This document shows positions 7,519 to 15,818 of a stretch of 64,000 bases of DNA, piece by piece. Within the stretch, counting starts at the first letter, position 1, and every line of letters starts with the position of its first letter. The DNA comes from DASWOJ01 sp964242415. Lineage in GTDB: Bacteria > Pseudomonadota > Alphaproteobacteria > Acetobacterales > Acetobacteraceae. The notes beneath the pieces are model-generated. The model had not been told where the DNA came from and made no database searches. It saw nothing but the letters and a program-made list of their open reading frames with translations. The DNA lies in contig CAXTAT010000002.1 in the NCBI GenBank assembly GCA_964242415.1, forward strand, positions 263,464 through 327,463, written 5' to 3'. The translations under genes were made by a program, and so were the position numbers.

Positions 7519-9558
7519 CTAGGTTGGCAGGGGGGCCGCCGCCAGCAGGGCATGCACAATGCCCTGTGACAAGGTAGGGGTCAAACCCCCGGCCGCTATG
7601 TGGACGTCCACAGTCCCGTTCGACCAAAGCGCCGCCCCGCCCGCCGAGGCAGCCGTGCCTCCCACGGAAACGGCGCCCACATAGAGGTTGCGGTCCGTGG
7701 CGGCCGTCCCGCCCCAGGCGTCGTTGAGGAAGCCCACGGTTACGACGTGCGCGCCGGGCGTGAGGTCGGCCATGAACGTCATGGTCTGTGACGCGCCTTG
7801 GCCGTGCAGGGCCGTCACCGCCACGTTGGCCGCGAGCATGCTGCCATCCACGGTCACCGAAGCCTGCGCATCCCCTTGCCAGGCGTCCTCGGACAGCGAC
7901 ACCGAGACCTGGGTGGCCACCGCGCCCGCAGCCTGTCCTACCGAGAACGACGCCGTCCCGTTCGACCAAAGCGCCACCGCGCTCCCCGGCAGCGTGGCGC
8001 CGCCCTGGTCGATACCGTCCACGTAGAGGTTGCGGTCGGTGGCCGGCGAGCCTCCATACGCGTCGTTCAAGAAGGTGACCGCGACCTGGTGCGACCCGGC
8101 CGCAAGCCCGGAGATGGTGAAGTCCTGCGTCATGTCGGCCGCATGCGACGCGGACGCCGTAAGGGCGCCGCCCAACTGCTGGCCGTCCACGCTGACCGTG
8201 AACTGCGCGTCGCCCTGCCAGGCGTCCTCAGACACCCGCAGCACCAGGCCGCCCTGGGGCGAAACAGGCGTGGGCGCCGGGGTGGGCGTGGGTGCCGGGG
8301 TGGGCGACGGCGCCGGGACGGGCGCGCTGACCGGGGTAGCGGCCGGGGCGGGTGCTGGCACGGCGACGGGCGGGTCGGGCAGGACCTGGATGAGGAACGG
8401 ATGGTCGGTCAGGTCGAGCGACACCGAACCCACGTCATGGAGCACCTGCACAGGGGTCGTGCCCTGTAGGGGGTCGAACACCAGGACCTCATGCCACACG
8501 CGCCCGAACGTCACGGTCACCGGATATTGCACGGCCGGGGACGATGTGAGCGTGTCGGTGTTCCAGGTCTGCTCCTCGTTCCACACCGCGATCACGTGCG
8601 ACCCGTCCGACTTGTCGAGCAGGAGGGTATTGCCGGTGTAGTCGTACGGCACCCCCTGTGCGGAGAACGAGAAGGCGGACGGGGTGGAGGTCGAGGCTGC
8701 CGGGCCGGTGTCGGCCAGCAGCGTGGTCAGGTTATGGAAGGCGGTGGCCGACTGCTTGGGGCTGCCATCGACGTTGAACAGGCCGAAGTGGTCCTCCTGG
8801 TTGGTGCCCGAGGGGTCCGCGCCGTCGTCCAGCAGGTCGTAGAGGTAGGTGCGGCTGACGCCGGCGGCGGCCTCGTCAAGCACCTCCGAGAGCAGGTACT
8901 TGGCTTGCACGTCCTGGGGGACCCCGCCCCAGCCCACGCCGTTCGTCAGGGTGTAGTATCCCGTCTCGGTAACGACCACTGGCTTGGTGGGAGCGTCGGT
9001 GCGGCCGCCGGCGATGGCGGCGTGGATGACGAAGATCGGGCGCAGCCCGTGCGGCGGGTAGGAGTGGATGTTGGCGTCGTCCGTCCAGGGGGAGATGTCG
9101 CCGATGGACGGATAGGCCGACGGGTCCGCGCCGCCGATGGTGAAGGAGTACACGGGGACGCCGGCCAGCAGGGGGTCGGCGTGCACCGCGCTGTACAGGT
9201 CTTTTTGCAGCGCCACGGCCGCGTTCACCCCGGTCAGGCCGGCATACGCGATGGGGTAGATCGCCACCTCGTTCACGTTCTCGACGGCGTTCAGGTAGGG
9301 CGCCAGGCCGTTCACGTCGCCCATCGCGCCCGCCAGGCTCACCGGCCCGCCGCCGTTCACGACGAGGTCGATCCTCTCGCCGGCCTTGCCCAGCGCCACG
9401 TCGCCGGCGAAGGACCCGGCGTCTATGGGCGAGGTCTGCCGGATGTTGTGGATGCCCAGGTAGGAGAGGGCATCGACGATGCGCGCCGTGTCGTCGTAGG
9501 GCGGGCTGTCCACGTGCGTGTTCACGCCGAGCGTATCCAGGAAATCCGCTGCCCTCAT
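7519..9558 (-). CDS. Glycoside-hydrolase-like protein with two CBM60-like modules
   Basis: A 679-aa modular protein. Residues 1-390 look like a clan-A TIM-barrel glycosidase (FLDTLGVNTHVDS, then LSYLGIHNIRQT). Candidate catalytic residues are the Glu of VENVNEVAIYP (acid/base) and the Glu of VVVTETGYYT (nucleophile). A Pro/Ala/Thr linker follows at about 395-440, then two repeated domains (each with VSEDAWQGDAQ or LSEDAWQGDAQ, FLNDAYGG or FLNDAWGG, and ATDRNLYV) matching Ca-dependent CBM60-like xylan-binding modules. ACGGAG precedes the ATG. No signal peptide is visible, odd for a polysaccharide-active enzyme. Substrate unknown. Confidence 0.75.
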   Translation of the reverse strand: MRAADFLDTLGVNTHVDSPPYDDTARIVDALSYLGIHNIRQTSPIDAGSFAGDVALGKAGERIDLVVNGGGPVSLAGAMGDVNGLAPYLNAVENVNEVAIYPIAYAGLTGVNAAVALQKDLYSAVHADPLLAGVPVYSFTIGGADPSAYPSIGDISPWTDDANIHSYPPHGLRPIFVIHAAIAGGRTDAPTKPVVVTETGYYTLTNGVGWGGVPQDVQAKYLLSEVLDEAAAGVSRTYLYDLLDDGADPSGTNQEDHFGLFNVDGSPKQSATAFHNLTTLLADTGPAASTSTPSAFSFSAQGVPYDYTGNTLLLDKSDGSHVIAVWNEEQTWNTDTLTSSPAVQYPVTVTFGRVWHEVLVFDPLQGTTPVQVLHDVGSVSLDLTDHPFLIQVLPDPPVAVPAPAPAATPVSAPVPAPSPTPAPTPTPAPTPVSPQGGLVLRVSEDAWQGDAQFTVSVDGQQLGGALTASASHAADMTQDFTISGLAAGSHQVAVTFLNDAYGGSPATDRNLYVDGIDQGGATLPGSAVALWSNGTASFSVGQAAGAVATQVSVSLSEDAWQGDAQASVTVDGSMLAANVAVTALHGQGASQTMTFMADLTPGAHVVTVGFLNDAWGGTAATDRNLYVGAVSVGGTAASAGGAALWSNGTVDVHIAAGGLTPTLSQGIVHALLAAAPLPT

Positions 9559-10437
9559 GGTGATTTTCTCCGTGGCAGCGTGCGTCCTGGTGTCGCCGGA
9601 AGGCGGTTCGGTTATCCGGCGCTTGCCGGTGCTGCGATGCCCAGTTGCGGCCTCCGTGCTTGCCGGTCAGGATGACGCGTCAAGCCCAGGGTCGCTCTTC
9701 CAGACTGGCTAAATCACGGCGGCGGCGTTGTCGAGTTAGCCTTTGTCAAATGTTTGCTGAGTGAACGCAACATGGGAAAGCTATGGTGGTATTGGCCTGA
9801 TCGGGCATATCGAAGGGCAGCGCCAAAATGGGGTAGTGCTTCGGTTTGAGTTTCACTCGCCCTGCGGCCGATGAAGGCTCCTGACCTCCATCTGCGTGCC
9901 GCCGATGGCAGTGGCTTCGGGCTATTTGCAGATAAACTCAGGGCCACGGCGCTCTGCCGCATTGGCTTATGCCGATTGTCCTTTGCTATAAACGGTTTTT
10001 CCGCCCCTCCGCCCGTTATTGCGACGCGGCAATCCAGGGGATGCACGACCGAAATCCTCGCCCGGACCCCCTGGATTGCCACGCCGCAAGCGCGGCTCGC
10101 AATGATGGCGGCAGACCTGGTGCAATGACGTAGGGGGCCGAGCAGAGGGCGTTTGCCATTATGCCCTGAAGGCCGCTATGTGACGCCGCGCCGCCGGGGC
10201 AAGATGAACCCAAGCTGCCGCACCAATCAACTCCGGCACGGCAACGGGCAGGCTCTCCTTCATAGCCTCCTCCGGTGGTCCCAACGGTTCCCCGAGGACC
10301 TGCTTTCGCCTATTCGCAGGGCAGCTCAGCATTTTCGATACCGCCCGCCAATATGGGCCAAAAGACAATGAACGGGCCTCGGATCGCAACGCGGGGCAGG
10401 AGGTCGGCCCCAGACTGGCCGTTTTCCAGCATGGGGG
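9559..10437. other. Long non-coding stretch at the lysis end of the phage block
   Basis: About 880 bp between the glycosidase-like gene and the holin-like gene. It contains an inverted pair of family B repeats (10018-10107). Short frames (for example a minus-strand frame 9714-10082 that begins inside the repeat) lack domain signals and good ribosome sites. No tRNA or clear attachment site is seen. Confidence 0.5.
10018..10107. repeat. Family B repeat, inverted pair
   Basis: TTATTGCGACGCGGCAATCC at the left faces GGATTGCCACGCCGCAAGCG and CGGCTCGCAATGATGG at the right, with about 30 bp between. The pair can form a large hairpin and stands about 330 bp outside the last phage gene. Confidence 0.65.
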
Positions 10438-10701
10438 TCAGCCGCCGCTGGCAGGGCGCTCCGTGCCCCGCGCCACCTCCGCCAGCCGCTCGTCCTTCCG
10501 CGCCGACCCGGCGCTGCTGCCCACCCAATACCCCACAACGTTTGTCGCCATCGCCGCCAAGGTACCCAGCAACACGTTCAGCACCGTCTCCGACCCGGCA
10601 GGGATCGCCCGCAGCAGCACCAGCGACACCACCGTGCCGAACGTCACCAGCACCACCACGCTCACCACCGGCGCACCCCAGGCGGTCACACCCTTCTCCA
10701 T
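10438..10701 (-). CDS. Holin-like membrane protein of the lysis cassette
   Basis: An 87-aa protein with a hydrophobic segment at about 10-32, a second hydrophobic segment at about 38-62, and a charged tail (SARKDERLAEVARGTERP). Size, topology and position directly after the GH108 endolysin gene fit a phage holin, which would open the inner membrane to release the endolysin. The family is not recognised from sequence alone; a generic phage membrane protein is the alternative. Confidence 0.6.
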   Translation of the reverse strand: MEKGVTAWGAPVVSVVVLVTFGTVVSLVLLRAIPAGSETVLNVLLGTLAAMATNVVGYWVGSSAGSARKDERLAEVARGTERPASGG

Positions 10702-10704
10702 CGC

Positions 10705-11292
10705 CTAACCCCCCATCGCCGCGGCGTCGAACGGCAGACGGCACAGCCGCCGTGCCCAGCCCAGGCCAAAACTGCGCCAGGTCGGCAGCCCCGCCATGAA
10801 CACCATCCGCTGCGCCTGGAACTCCACGAGCAGCGCCTGCAACGGCCGGGCATGCACCGCCGCCAGGGACTCCGCCCCCAGCATGCCGTCCGCCGCCACC
10901 CCCGCCGCCATCTGCAGCCAGTGCACGGCGCGGCTGACGCCGTTGTTCACCGCCGCGTCGAACACCAGCAGCGCCGCAGCCGCCGGCAGCTCGTCGCCGC
11001 GCACCCGGTCCCAGTAGTCCCGCCGGCACAGCGCCTGCGCGTCCGCCAGGGTCAGCCGCGCGATGTCCAGCGTGGGGTAGGCGGCGGCCGAGATGCCCCA
11101 TCGCGTGCCGCGGCACACCCCCCGGCCGCGGGCGCCTCCGGTCCAGTTGCCGGGGTCGGCCGGGTCGGTGGTCAGGCCGCCCTCCGCGCTGACCACGATG
11201 GGAAAGGCGCGCAGGAAGGCATCGCTCAGGGCAGGCGGCGCTATCGAGGGCCGCTCCGGCGGGGCTTGATCAGTAGCAGGGGATTGCATCAT
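10705..11292 (-). CDS. Phage endolysin, glycoside hydrolase family 108
   Basis: 195 aa. The GH108 N-terminal signature AFPIVVSAEGGLTTDPADPG contains the catalytic Glu (SAEGG), followed by RWGISAAAYPTLDIARLT and a helical domain with VFDAAVNNG near residue 107, where the C-terminal peptidoglycan-binding part begins. It would cleave peptidoglycan during lysis. The start is fixed by GGAGG 8 nt upstream and by TGATG overlap with the upstream spanin-like gene, implying translational coupling. A longer in-frame extension upstream is low-complexity shadow. Confidence 0.88.
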   Translation of the reverse strand: MMQSPATDQAPPERPSIAPPALSDAFLRAFPIVVSAEGGLTTDPADPGNWTGGARGRGVCRGTRWGISAAAYPTLDIARLTLADAQALCRRDYWDRVRGDELPAAAALLVFDAAVNNGVSRAVHWLQMAAGVAADGMLGAESLAAVHARPLQALLVEFQAQRMVFMAGLPTWRSFGLGWARRLCRLPFDAAAMGG

Positions 11293-11717
11293 CAGGGATC
11301 CTCCAATCCAGGCAGCGTCATGTCCGGCCAGCCCGGCTCCGGCTGGTGGGCGGCGTGGGCCATGTTCTGCACCGCCGCCTGGGCGTTCACCCCGGCATGG
11401 CGTAGCTCGTGCGCGCGGCGGTTCCACCAGCGCGCCAGGTCCCATCCGCGGTCGCGGTCGCGCTCCACCTCGGCCAGGCGAAGCTGGCAGCGCACCAGCT
11501 CGGCGCGGATGCGGTCGAACAGGTCGGCGTGCTCTCGGCTCAGGGCGGCGCGCTGCGTCTCCATTTCGCGCATCAGCGACTGGTCGCGGCCCAACTGCAC
11601 GGTGGCGCGCTGGTCGCCGCGTTCGGCCCACCAGCGCCACATCACCCAGGCTCCGCTGACGCCGGACGGCACCGCCGCCGCCAGCACCACCCACCAGGGG
11701 TTGGCGTCACCGGTCAT
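11292..11717 (-). CDS. Spanin-like membrane-anchored coiled-coil protein
   Basis: 141 aa: one N-terminal transmembrane helix (about residues 8-27), then a long charged helix with heptad character (REMETQRAALSREHADLFDR, RAELVRCQLRLAEVERDRDR). This Rz-like layout and its place next to the endolysin suggest an inner-membrane spanin, but no partner lipoprotein (Rz1) was found. Its stop overlaps the endolysin ATG (TGATG). The ATG at 11715-11717 was preferred over upstream starts that overlap the neighbouring membrane gene. Confidence 0.55.
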   Translation of the reverse strand: MTGDANPWWVVLAAAVPSGVSGAWVMWRWWAERGDQRATVQLGRDQSLMREMETQRAALSREHADLFDRIRAELVRCQLRLAEVERDRDRGWDLARWWNRRAHELRHAGVNAQAAVQNMAHAAHQPEPGWPDMTLPGLEDP

Positions 11718-11724
11718 GGCCGGG

Positions 11725-12132
11725 TCACCCATGCCGGCGAGGCAGCCGCAGGATCGAGACGATATTGATCCCGCACCACCCGGCATACACCGCCACCGCC
11801 GGCGCCCACGGCACCGCCGTCCACACGCCCAGGGTCAGCACCGCCCAGAACCAGCCGCCCGCCACCGCCGCCGCCCAACGCACCCAGCGGCGGTCCAGCG
11901 CCAGGGACAGCAGTTGCACCACCCCCAGCCCGGCCGCGGCGGAGTGCCAGAACCGGTCCCCGCCCAGCCGCAGCAGCACCTGCATCGACGGCCAGGCGTC
12001 CAGGTCGAATGGGATCCCGCTGGTGCTCCCCCAGCCCAGCCCAGCCCAGGCCAGGGCGGTGACGGCGGACCACAGCTCGGCCCACCACGGCTCCCGGTGC
12101 AGCAGCAGCCAAATCCGGTCAAAGGGCTTCAT
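11725..12132 (-). CDS. Small membrane protein of the lysis region
   Basis: 135 aa with several aromatic-rich hydrophobic segments (for example ELWSAVTALAWAGLGWG, AAAVAGGWFWAVLTLGVW and VYAGWCGINIVSILR). I do not recognise the family. It lies between the large tail-fibre gene and the spanin-like gene, so it may belong to the lysis cassette as a second holin or antiholin; this is inference from position only. Confidence 0.6.
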   Translation of the reverse strand: MKPFDRIWLLLHREPWWAELWSAVTALAWAGLGWGSTSGIPFDLDAWPSMQVLLRLGGDRFWHSAAAGLGVVQLLSLALDRRWVRWAAAVAGGWFWAVLTLGVWTAVPWAPAVAVYAGWCGINIVSILRLPRRHG

Positions 12133-12273
12133 GGGTTCGCCTTCCCGCGAAATGGCAGCCAGGCCCGGCCATGACGGCCCGCGGCACGATGCGGCCGTCA
12201 GGCCTCGCGCCGAGTGGCCATGTCCGGCGAACCCAGCGAAATGGCGTAGCCATTTGCGCGACTTGGTTCGACG

Positions 12274-15200
12274 CTACTGAACCTCCGCCGACGCCACGTC
12301 GGCGAAGGCGTCCCAGGTGTCGGTGCCCGTGGGCGGCGTGAACGTCAGGCTCAGCCCGCCATTGGCCGTGTCCGCCGCCGCCGCGACTGCCCCGCCGGAC
12401 CCGGTGCCGACCGACAGCACCGCGGGCGTGCCCAAGGCCAGCGCCGTCGTGCCCACCGCCGCCTGCCGGGTCAGCAGCGCCACCGGCAGCGTCCAGGCAT
12501 ACGAGTTGCCCGGCGCCGTCCGGTCGATCGCCACCAGCCGCACCGACAAGTTGTACGCCGTGTTGGACGGGATGTTCATGATCGGCCCGAACGCCGAGTT
12601 GGCCGCGAACTGCGCCGCCGTCAGCCGCATCGCCGCCGTGCCGGTGGCCGTCATCACCTGCCGCCCAGCCTGCGCGCTGCCCAGCACATTCGGGATCACC
12701 GCCCCGGTGGACAGGTGCTGCGAGCCGATGCGCCCGCGGTCGCTGGCCTGGCTGCTGCCGGCCATGAAGCTGTTGATGCCCGTCGCCAGGTTGCTGTTGC
12801 CGCCGACGATGGTGGCGCCGCTTCCGCTCGCGGTGTTGTAGCCGCCGCCCAGCAGCACCGCCTGTGGCCCCGACGCGACCTGGCCCGCGAAGTTGCGCTG
12901 GCCCTGCAAGTCGATGGCCCCCAGCCCGATCGCACTGCCCCCGGTCGCCGACCCGTCATGCAGGCCCAGCGTGAAGCCGAGCGAGGTCTGCAAGCCTGGG
13001 TTGCCCGTCCGCAACGGGGTGCTCAGCAGCGAGTTCACCGCCGTCGCGTCCACGCTCCACGTCCAGGAGTTCTCCCGCCCGCCCGGCCCCGTCACCTCGA
13101 TCTGCCCGCCCACGCCCGCGCTGGTCGGGCCGACGACCACGTTGGTGCCGGTCGTGTAGATGTCCGTCATGTCGAAGCGCATGTTGCGCCCGGCCAGGAT
13201 CACCAGGCCGTTGCCCGCCGGCACGCCGCCGCCGATCAGCCCCTGTACGTCGATGGTGTAGGGCTGGGACGCCGTGGCGGCGGCCACCACCCGCAGCGCG
13301 GCCTGGCCGGCGTAAGGGTCGAGCAACTGCACCTGCCGCAGCGAGACGCCCGTCACCAGGCCGGTCAGGGTCGGGTCGCCCAGCACCGCCAGGTCTGCGG
13401 CGATGCCTGGCGGGTTGGTCTCCAGCCCCTCCACCCGCAGCTTGGTGGCACGGATGGCGCGGATGGTGCCCGAACCCGCGTTGCGGATGACGAAGCCGGT
13501 GCCGTACGGCGCATAGATGCCCATGGCGTCGATGTCGATCTCGTTGGAGGCATCCGTGCCGGCGCCGCCGGCGCTGTTGAACTCCACCACCGGGGCGCTG
13601 GCTGAACCGGCGTTGAAGAACCGGGTATTGGTGATACGGCTTTCCCGCATGTAGGATTGGGCCTGGTTCTTGGTCAGGCCGCTCGCCAGGCCGCGGCCGC
13701 GCAGGTACTGCACCGCCACGTCGTCCATCGTCACCAGGTCGGCGCGGTCGTAGAACATGACCGCGTTCTGTTGCGCTGGCGCGGTGCGGTCGCCGGCGAT
13801 GGTGAAGCCGCGCAGCACCGGGTTGGCGTGCTGGCCGGTCAGCACCCCCGTTGCGCCGTTGAAGGGGTTGTTGACCCCCAGCCAGGCGTCGGTGAAGCTG
13901 ATGACGTCACCCGAGTAGGCCACGCCGATCCGCAGCGTGGTGTGCGTGGCCCCGTCGCCGAGGATGCAGCCCTGCCCCGCCATGATCGGCAGCGCCGTGC
14001 CGCTCAGCATGTAGGTGGCGGCCGGCGCATAGACGCAGGTGGCGCCGCCTGTCGCTTGGCGTGCCATCATGGCGGTGATGGCCGCAGCAAAGGCCGGGCT
14101 GTCGTCGGTGCCCCAGGTGACCGTCTGGGCTGACGCGCTCAGCGCCGTGGTGCCCCCGGTGGACAGGGTGATGCTGGTCGGGCTGGCATAGGCAGTGATG
14201 GAGGCCGACAGGGTCACGCCGGAGGCCCCGGCGCCGGTGACCTCGATCACCTTGCCCACGTCGGTGGCCGCAAACAGCGAGGTGGCCGTGGACAGCGCCT
14301 TGGAGCCTGCTGCGAGCGTCACGCTCGCCGAGAGCGACTGCGTGTTGCCGCGGGCATTGTACGGCGCATCCATCACGTCGATGCGCTCGGCGGCACGGAC
14401 CGCGAGGGTGCGCCCGGCGACGGTGCTGCTGTCCACGGCCCCGCCGGGCTGCAGGGCCGCGGTGATCCGGGCATCGTTGCCGGCGGCCACCGTGCCGGCG
14501 GCGGTGCCAACGGCTGGCACCACTGGGATTGCAGGCTGGCCGCGCAGGTCGCCGTAGGCTCCGCTGGTGGCCACCGTTGCCAAGGCTGCGGACTGCGCCG
14601 CACCGACGATGCGGGAGTCATTGCCGGCGGCGAGAGTGCCGGCAGCGGTGCCAACGGCTGGTACCACCGGGATTGCAGGCTGGCCGCGCAGGTCGCCGTA
14701 GGCTCCGCTGGTGGCCACCGTCGCCAGGGCTGCGGACTGCGCCGCACCGACGATGCGGGAGTCATTGCCGGCGGCGAGAGTGCCGGCAGCGGTGCCAACG
14801 GCTGGCACGACGGGGATGACGGGCAACCCATGCAGGTCGCCATAGGCGCCGCTGGTGGCCACCGTCGCCAGGCTTGCCGCCGATGCAGCGCCTGTGATGC
14901 GTGGGTCGTTGCCCGCCGCTACGGTGCCGGCGGCGGTGCCAACGGCTGGCACCACTGGGGTTGCAGGCAGGCCGTGCAGGTCGCCGTAGGCCCCGCTGGT
15001 GGCCACCGCCGCCAGGCTGGCGGACTGCGCCGCACCGGCAATGCGCGGGTCGTTCCCCGCGGCAAGGGTGCCGACCACCGTGCCGACCGGTGGCACGACG
15101 GGGATGATGGGCAACCCATGCAGGTCGCCGTAGGCCCCGCTGGTGGCGACAGCCGCCAGGCTAGCGGACTGCACCGCCCCGGCAATGCGTGGATCATTGC

Positions 15201-15762
15201 CCGCCGCCACGGTGCCGGCGCCGGTGCCGATCGGAAGCTGCGCCGCCGGCAAGGTCCCGTCGGCGCCCAGCCGCGCCGGGCCGTTCGGCAATCCGAGCGC
15301 CGCAGCCGGGACCGCGGCGGCGGCCGTGGCCTGCACGGCAGCCTCGGCGGCGCGGGCGGTCTGCGCCTCGGTCGCAAGCGCAGCGGCGGTGGCGCGTTGC
15401 GCCATGGCGGCGGCGGTGGCGGCCTCGGCGGCCAGGGCGCGGCTGGTCTCGGTGGCCAGGGCGTCGCCGGCGGCCACGGTGCCCGCCACTGTCCCGACCG
15501 GAAGCTGCGCCGCCGGCACGGTGCCAGAGGGGCCAAGCTGCGCCGGCCCGCCGGGCTGGCCGAGCATGGCGGCGGCGACGCCCGTGCTCAGCAGCGCCCG
15601 GGCGGCGGCGATCTGCGCGTCCACGTAGCCCTTGCGCGCCGCGTCGGAGGTGGCGACGGGATCGCGGTTCAGGGTGATGCTGTCCTCGGTCGGCGTGCGC
15701 AGGATCTGCGCAGCAGCCGGGCCAGGCAGCAGCAGGAGCAGCGGCAGGATGCGGCGGGGCAT
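12274..15762 (-). CDS. Large tail fibre/spike with Sec-like signal peptide and 48-aa repeats
   Basis: 1162 aa. The chosen ATG has AGGAG 5 nt upstream and begins with an Arg-Arg then Leu-rich hydrophobic stretch ending AAAQ, which reads as a secretion signal, unusual for a virion protein. Residues about 25-50 hold LNRDPVATSDAARKGYVD, common at fibre N-termini. Residues about 188-428 contain five 48-aa repeats (core VATSGAYGDLHG, then GTLAAGNDPRI). From about 510 a pectate-lyase-like beta-helix begins (DDSPAFAAAITAMMARQATG). The C-terminal part has a head-like region rich in GG and SG (ATIVGGNSNLATGINSFMAG), as in trimeric adhesin heads. Likely receptor binding. Confidence 0.75.
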   Translation of the reverse strand: MPRRILPLLLLLPGPAAAQILRTPTEDSITLNRDPVATSDAARKGYVDAQIAAARALLSTGVAAAMLGQPGGPAQLGPSGTVPAAQLPVGTVAGTVAAGDALATETSRALAAEAATAAAMAQRATAAALATEAQTARAAEAAVQATAAAAVPAAALGLPNGPARLGADGTLPAAQLPIGTGAGTVAAGNDPRIAGAVQSASLAAVATSGAYGDLHGLPIIPVVPPVGTVVGTLAAGNDPRIAGAAQSASLAAVATSGAYGDLHGLPATPVVPAVGTAAGTVAAGNDPRITGAASAASLATVATSGAYGDLHGLPVIPVVPAVGTAAGTLAAGNDSRIVGAAQSAALATVATSGAYGDLRGQPAIPVVPAVGTAAGTLAAGNDSRIVGAAQSAALATVATSGAYGDLRGQPAIPVVPAVGTAAGTVAAGNDARITAALQPGGAVDSSTVAGRTLAVRAAERIDVMDAPYNARGNTQSLSASVTLAAGSKALSTATSLFAATDVGKVIEVTGAGASGVTLSASITAYASPTSITLSTGGTTALSASAQTVTWGTDDSPAFAAAITAMMARQATGGATCVYAPAATYMLSGTALPIMAGQGCILGDGATHTTLRIGVAYSGDVISFTDAWLGVNNPFNGATGVLTGQHANPVLRGFTIAGDRTAPAQQNAVMFYDRADLVTMDDVAVQYLRGRGLASGLTKNQAQSYMRESRITNTRFFNAGSASAPVVEFNSAGGAGTDASNEIDIDAMGIYAPYGTGFVIRNAGSGTIRAIRATKLRVEGLETNPPGIAADLAVLGDPTLTGLVTGVSLRQVQLLDPYAGQAALRVVAAATASQPYTIDVQGLIGGGVPAGNGLVILAGRNMRFDMTDIYTTGTNVVVGPTSAGVGGQIEVTGPGGRENSWTWSVDATAVNSLLSTPLRTGNPGLQTSLGFTLGLHDGSATGGSAIGLGAIDLQGQRNFAGQVASGPQAVLLGGGYNTASGSGATIVGGNSNLATGINSFMAGSSQASDRGRIGSQHLSTGAVIPNVLGSAQAGRQVMTATGTAAMRLTAAQFAANSAFGPIMNIPSNTAYNLSVRLVAIDRTAPGNSYAWTLPVALLTRQAAVGTTALALGTPAVLSVGTGSGGAVAAAADTANGGLSLTFTPPTGTDTWDAFADVASAEVQ
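14478..15197 (-). repeat. Five in-frame 144-bp tandem repeats inside the tail-fibre gene
   Basis: The shared CAGGTCGCC core (plus strand) recurs at about 14545, 14689, 14833, 14977 and 15121, a 144-bp period (48 codons). Two adjacent copies are nearly identical, which suggests recent duplication or gene conversion and risks miscounting in short-read assemblies. Confidence 0.85.
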
Positions 15763-15783
15763 GAAATCTCCTGGAGTGTTCTT

Positions 15784-15811
15784 GCCCCTCTCCCTCCGGG
15801 AGAGGGAGCAG
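15784..15811. repeat. Family A hairpin repeat, short form
   Basis: Hairpin CCTCTCCC-TCCG-GGGAGAGG upstream of the fibre gene, in the gap after the next protein's stop. It lacks the GCCGGGGTGAGGG extension. Confidence 0.6.
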
Positions 15812-15818
15812 GACCGTG

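Noticed and set aside
9714..10082. 122-aa frame in the gap beside the lysis genes
   Set aside because: Its start lies inside a family B repeat and the product shows no recognisable pattern.
10100..10437. tRNA or attachment site at the lysis end
   Set aside because: No cloverleaf or direct repeat with the terminase end could be seen by eye; a proper search is needed to exclude a short att core.
14478..15197. Regular 144-bp repeats looked like a possible CRISPR or satellite array
   Set aside because: The repeats are in-frame parts of the fibre gene encoding 48-aa units, with no unique spacers of CRISPR length.
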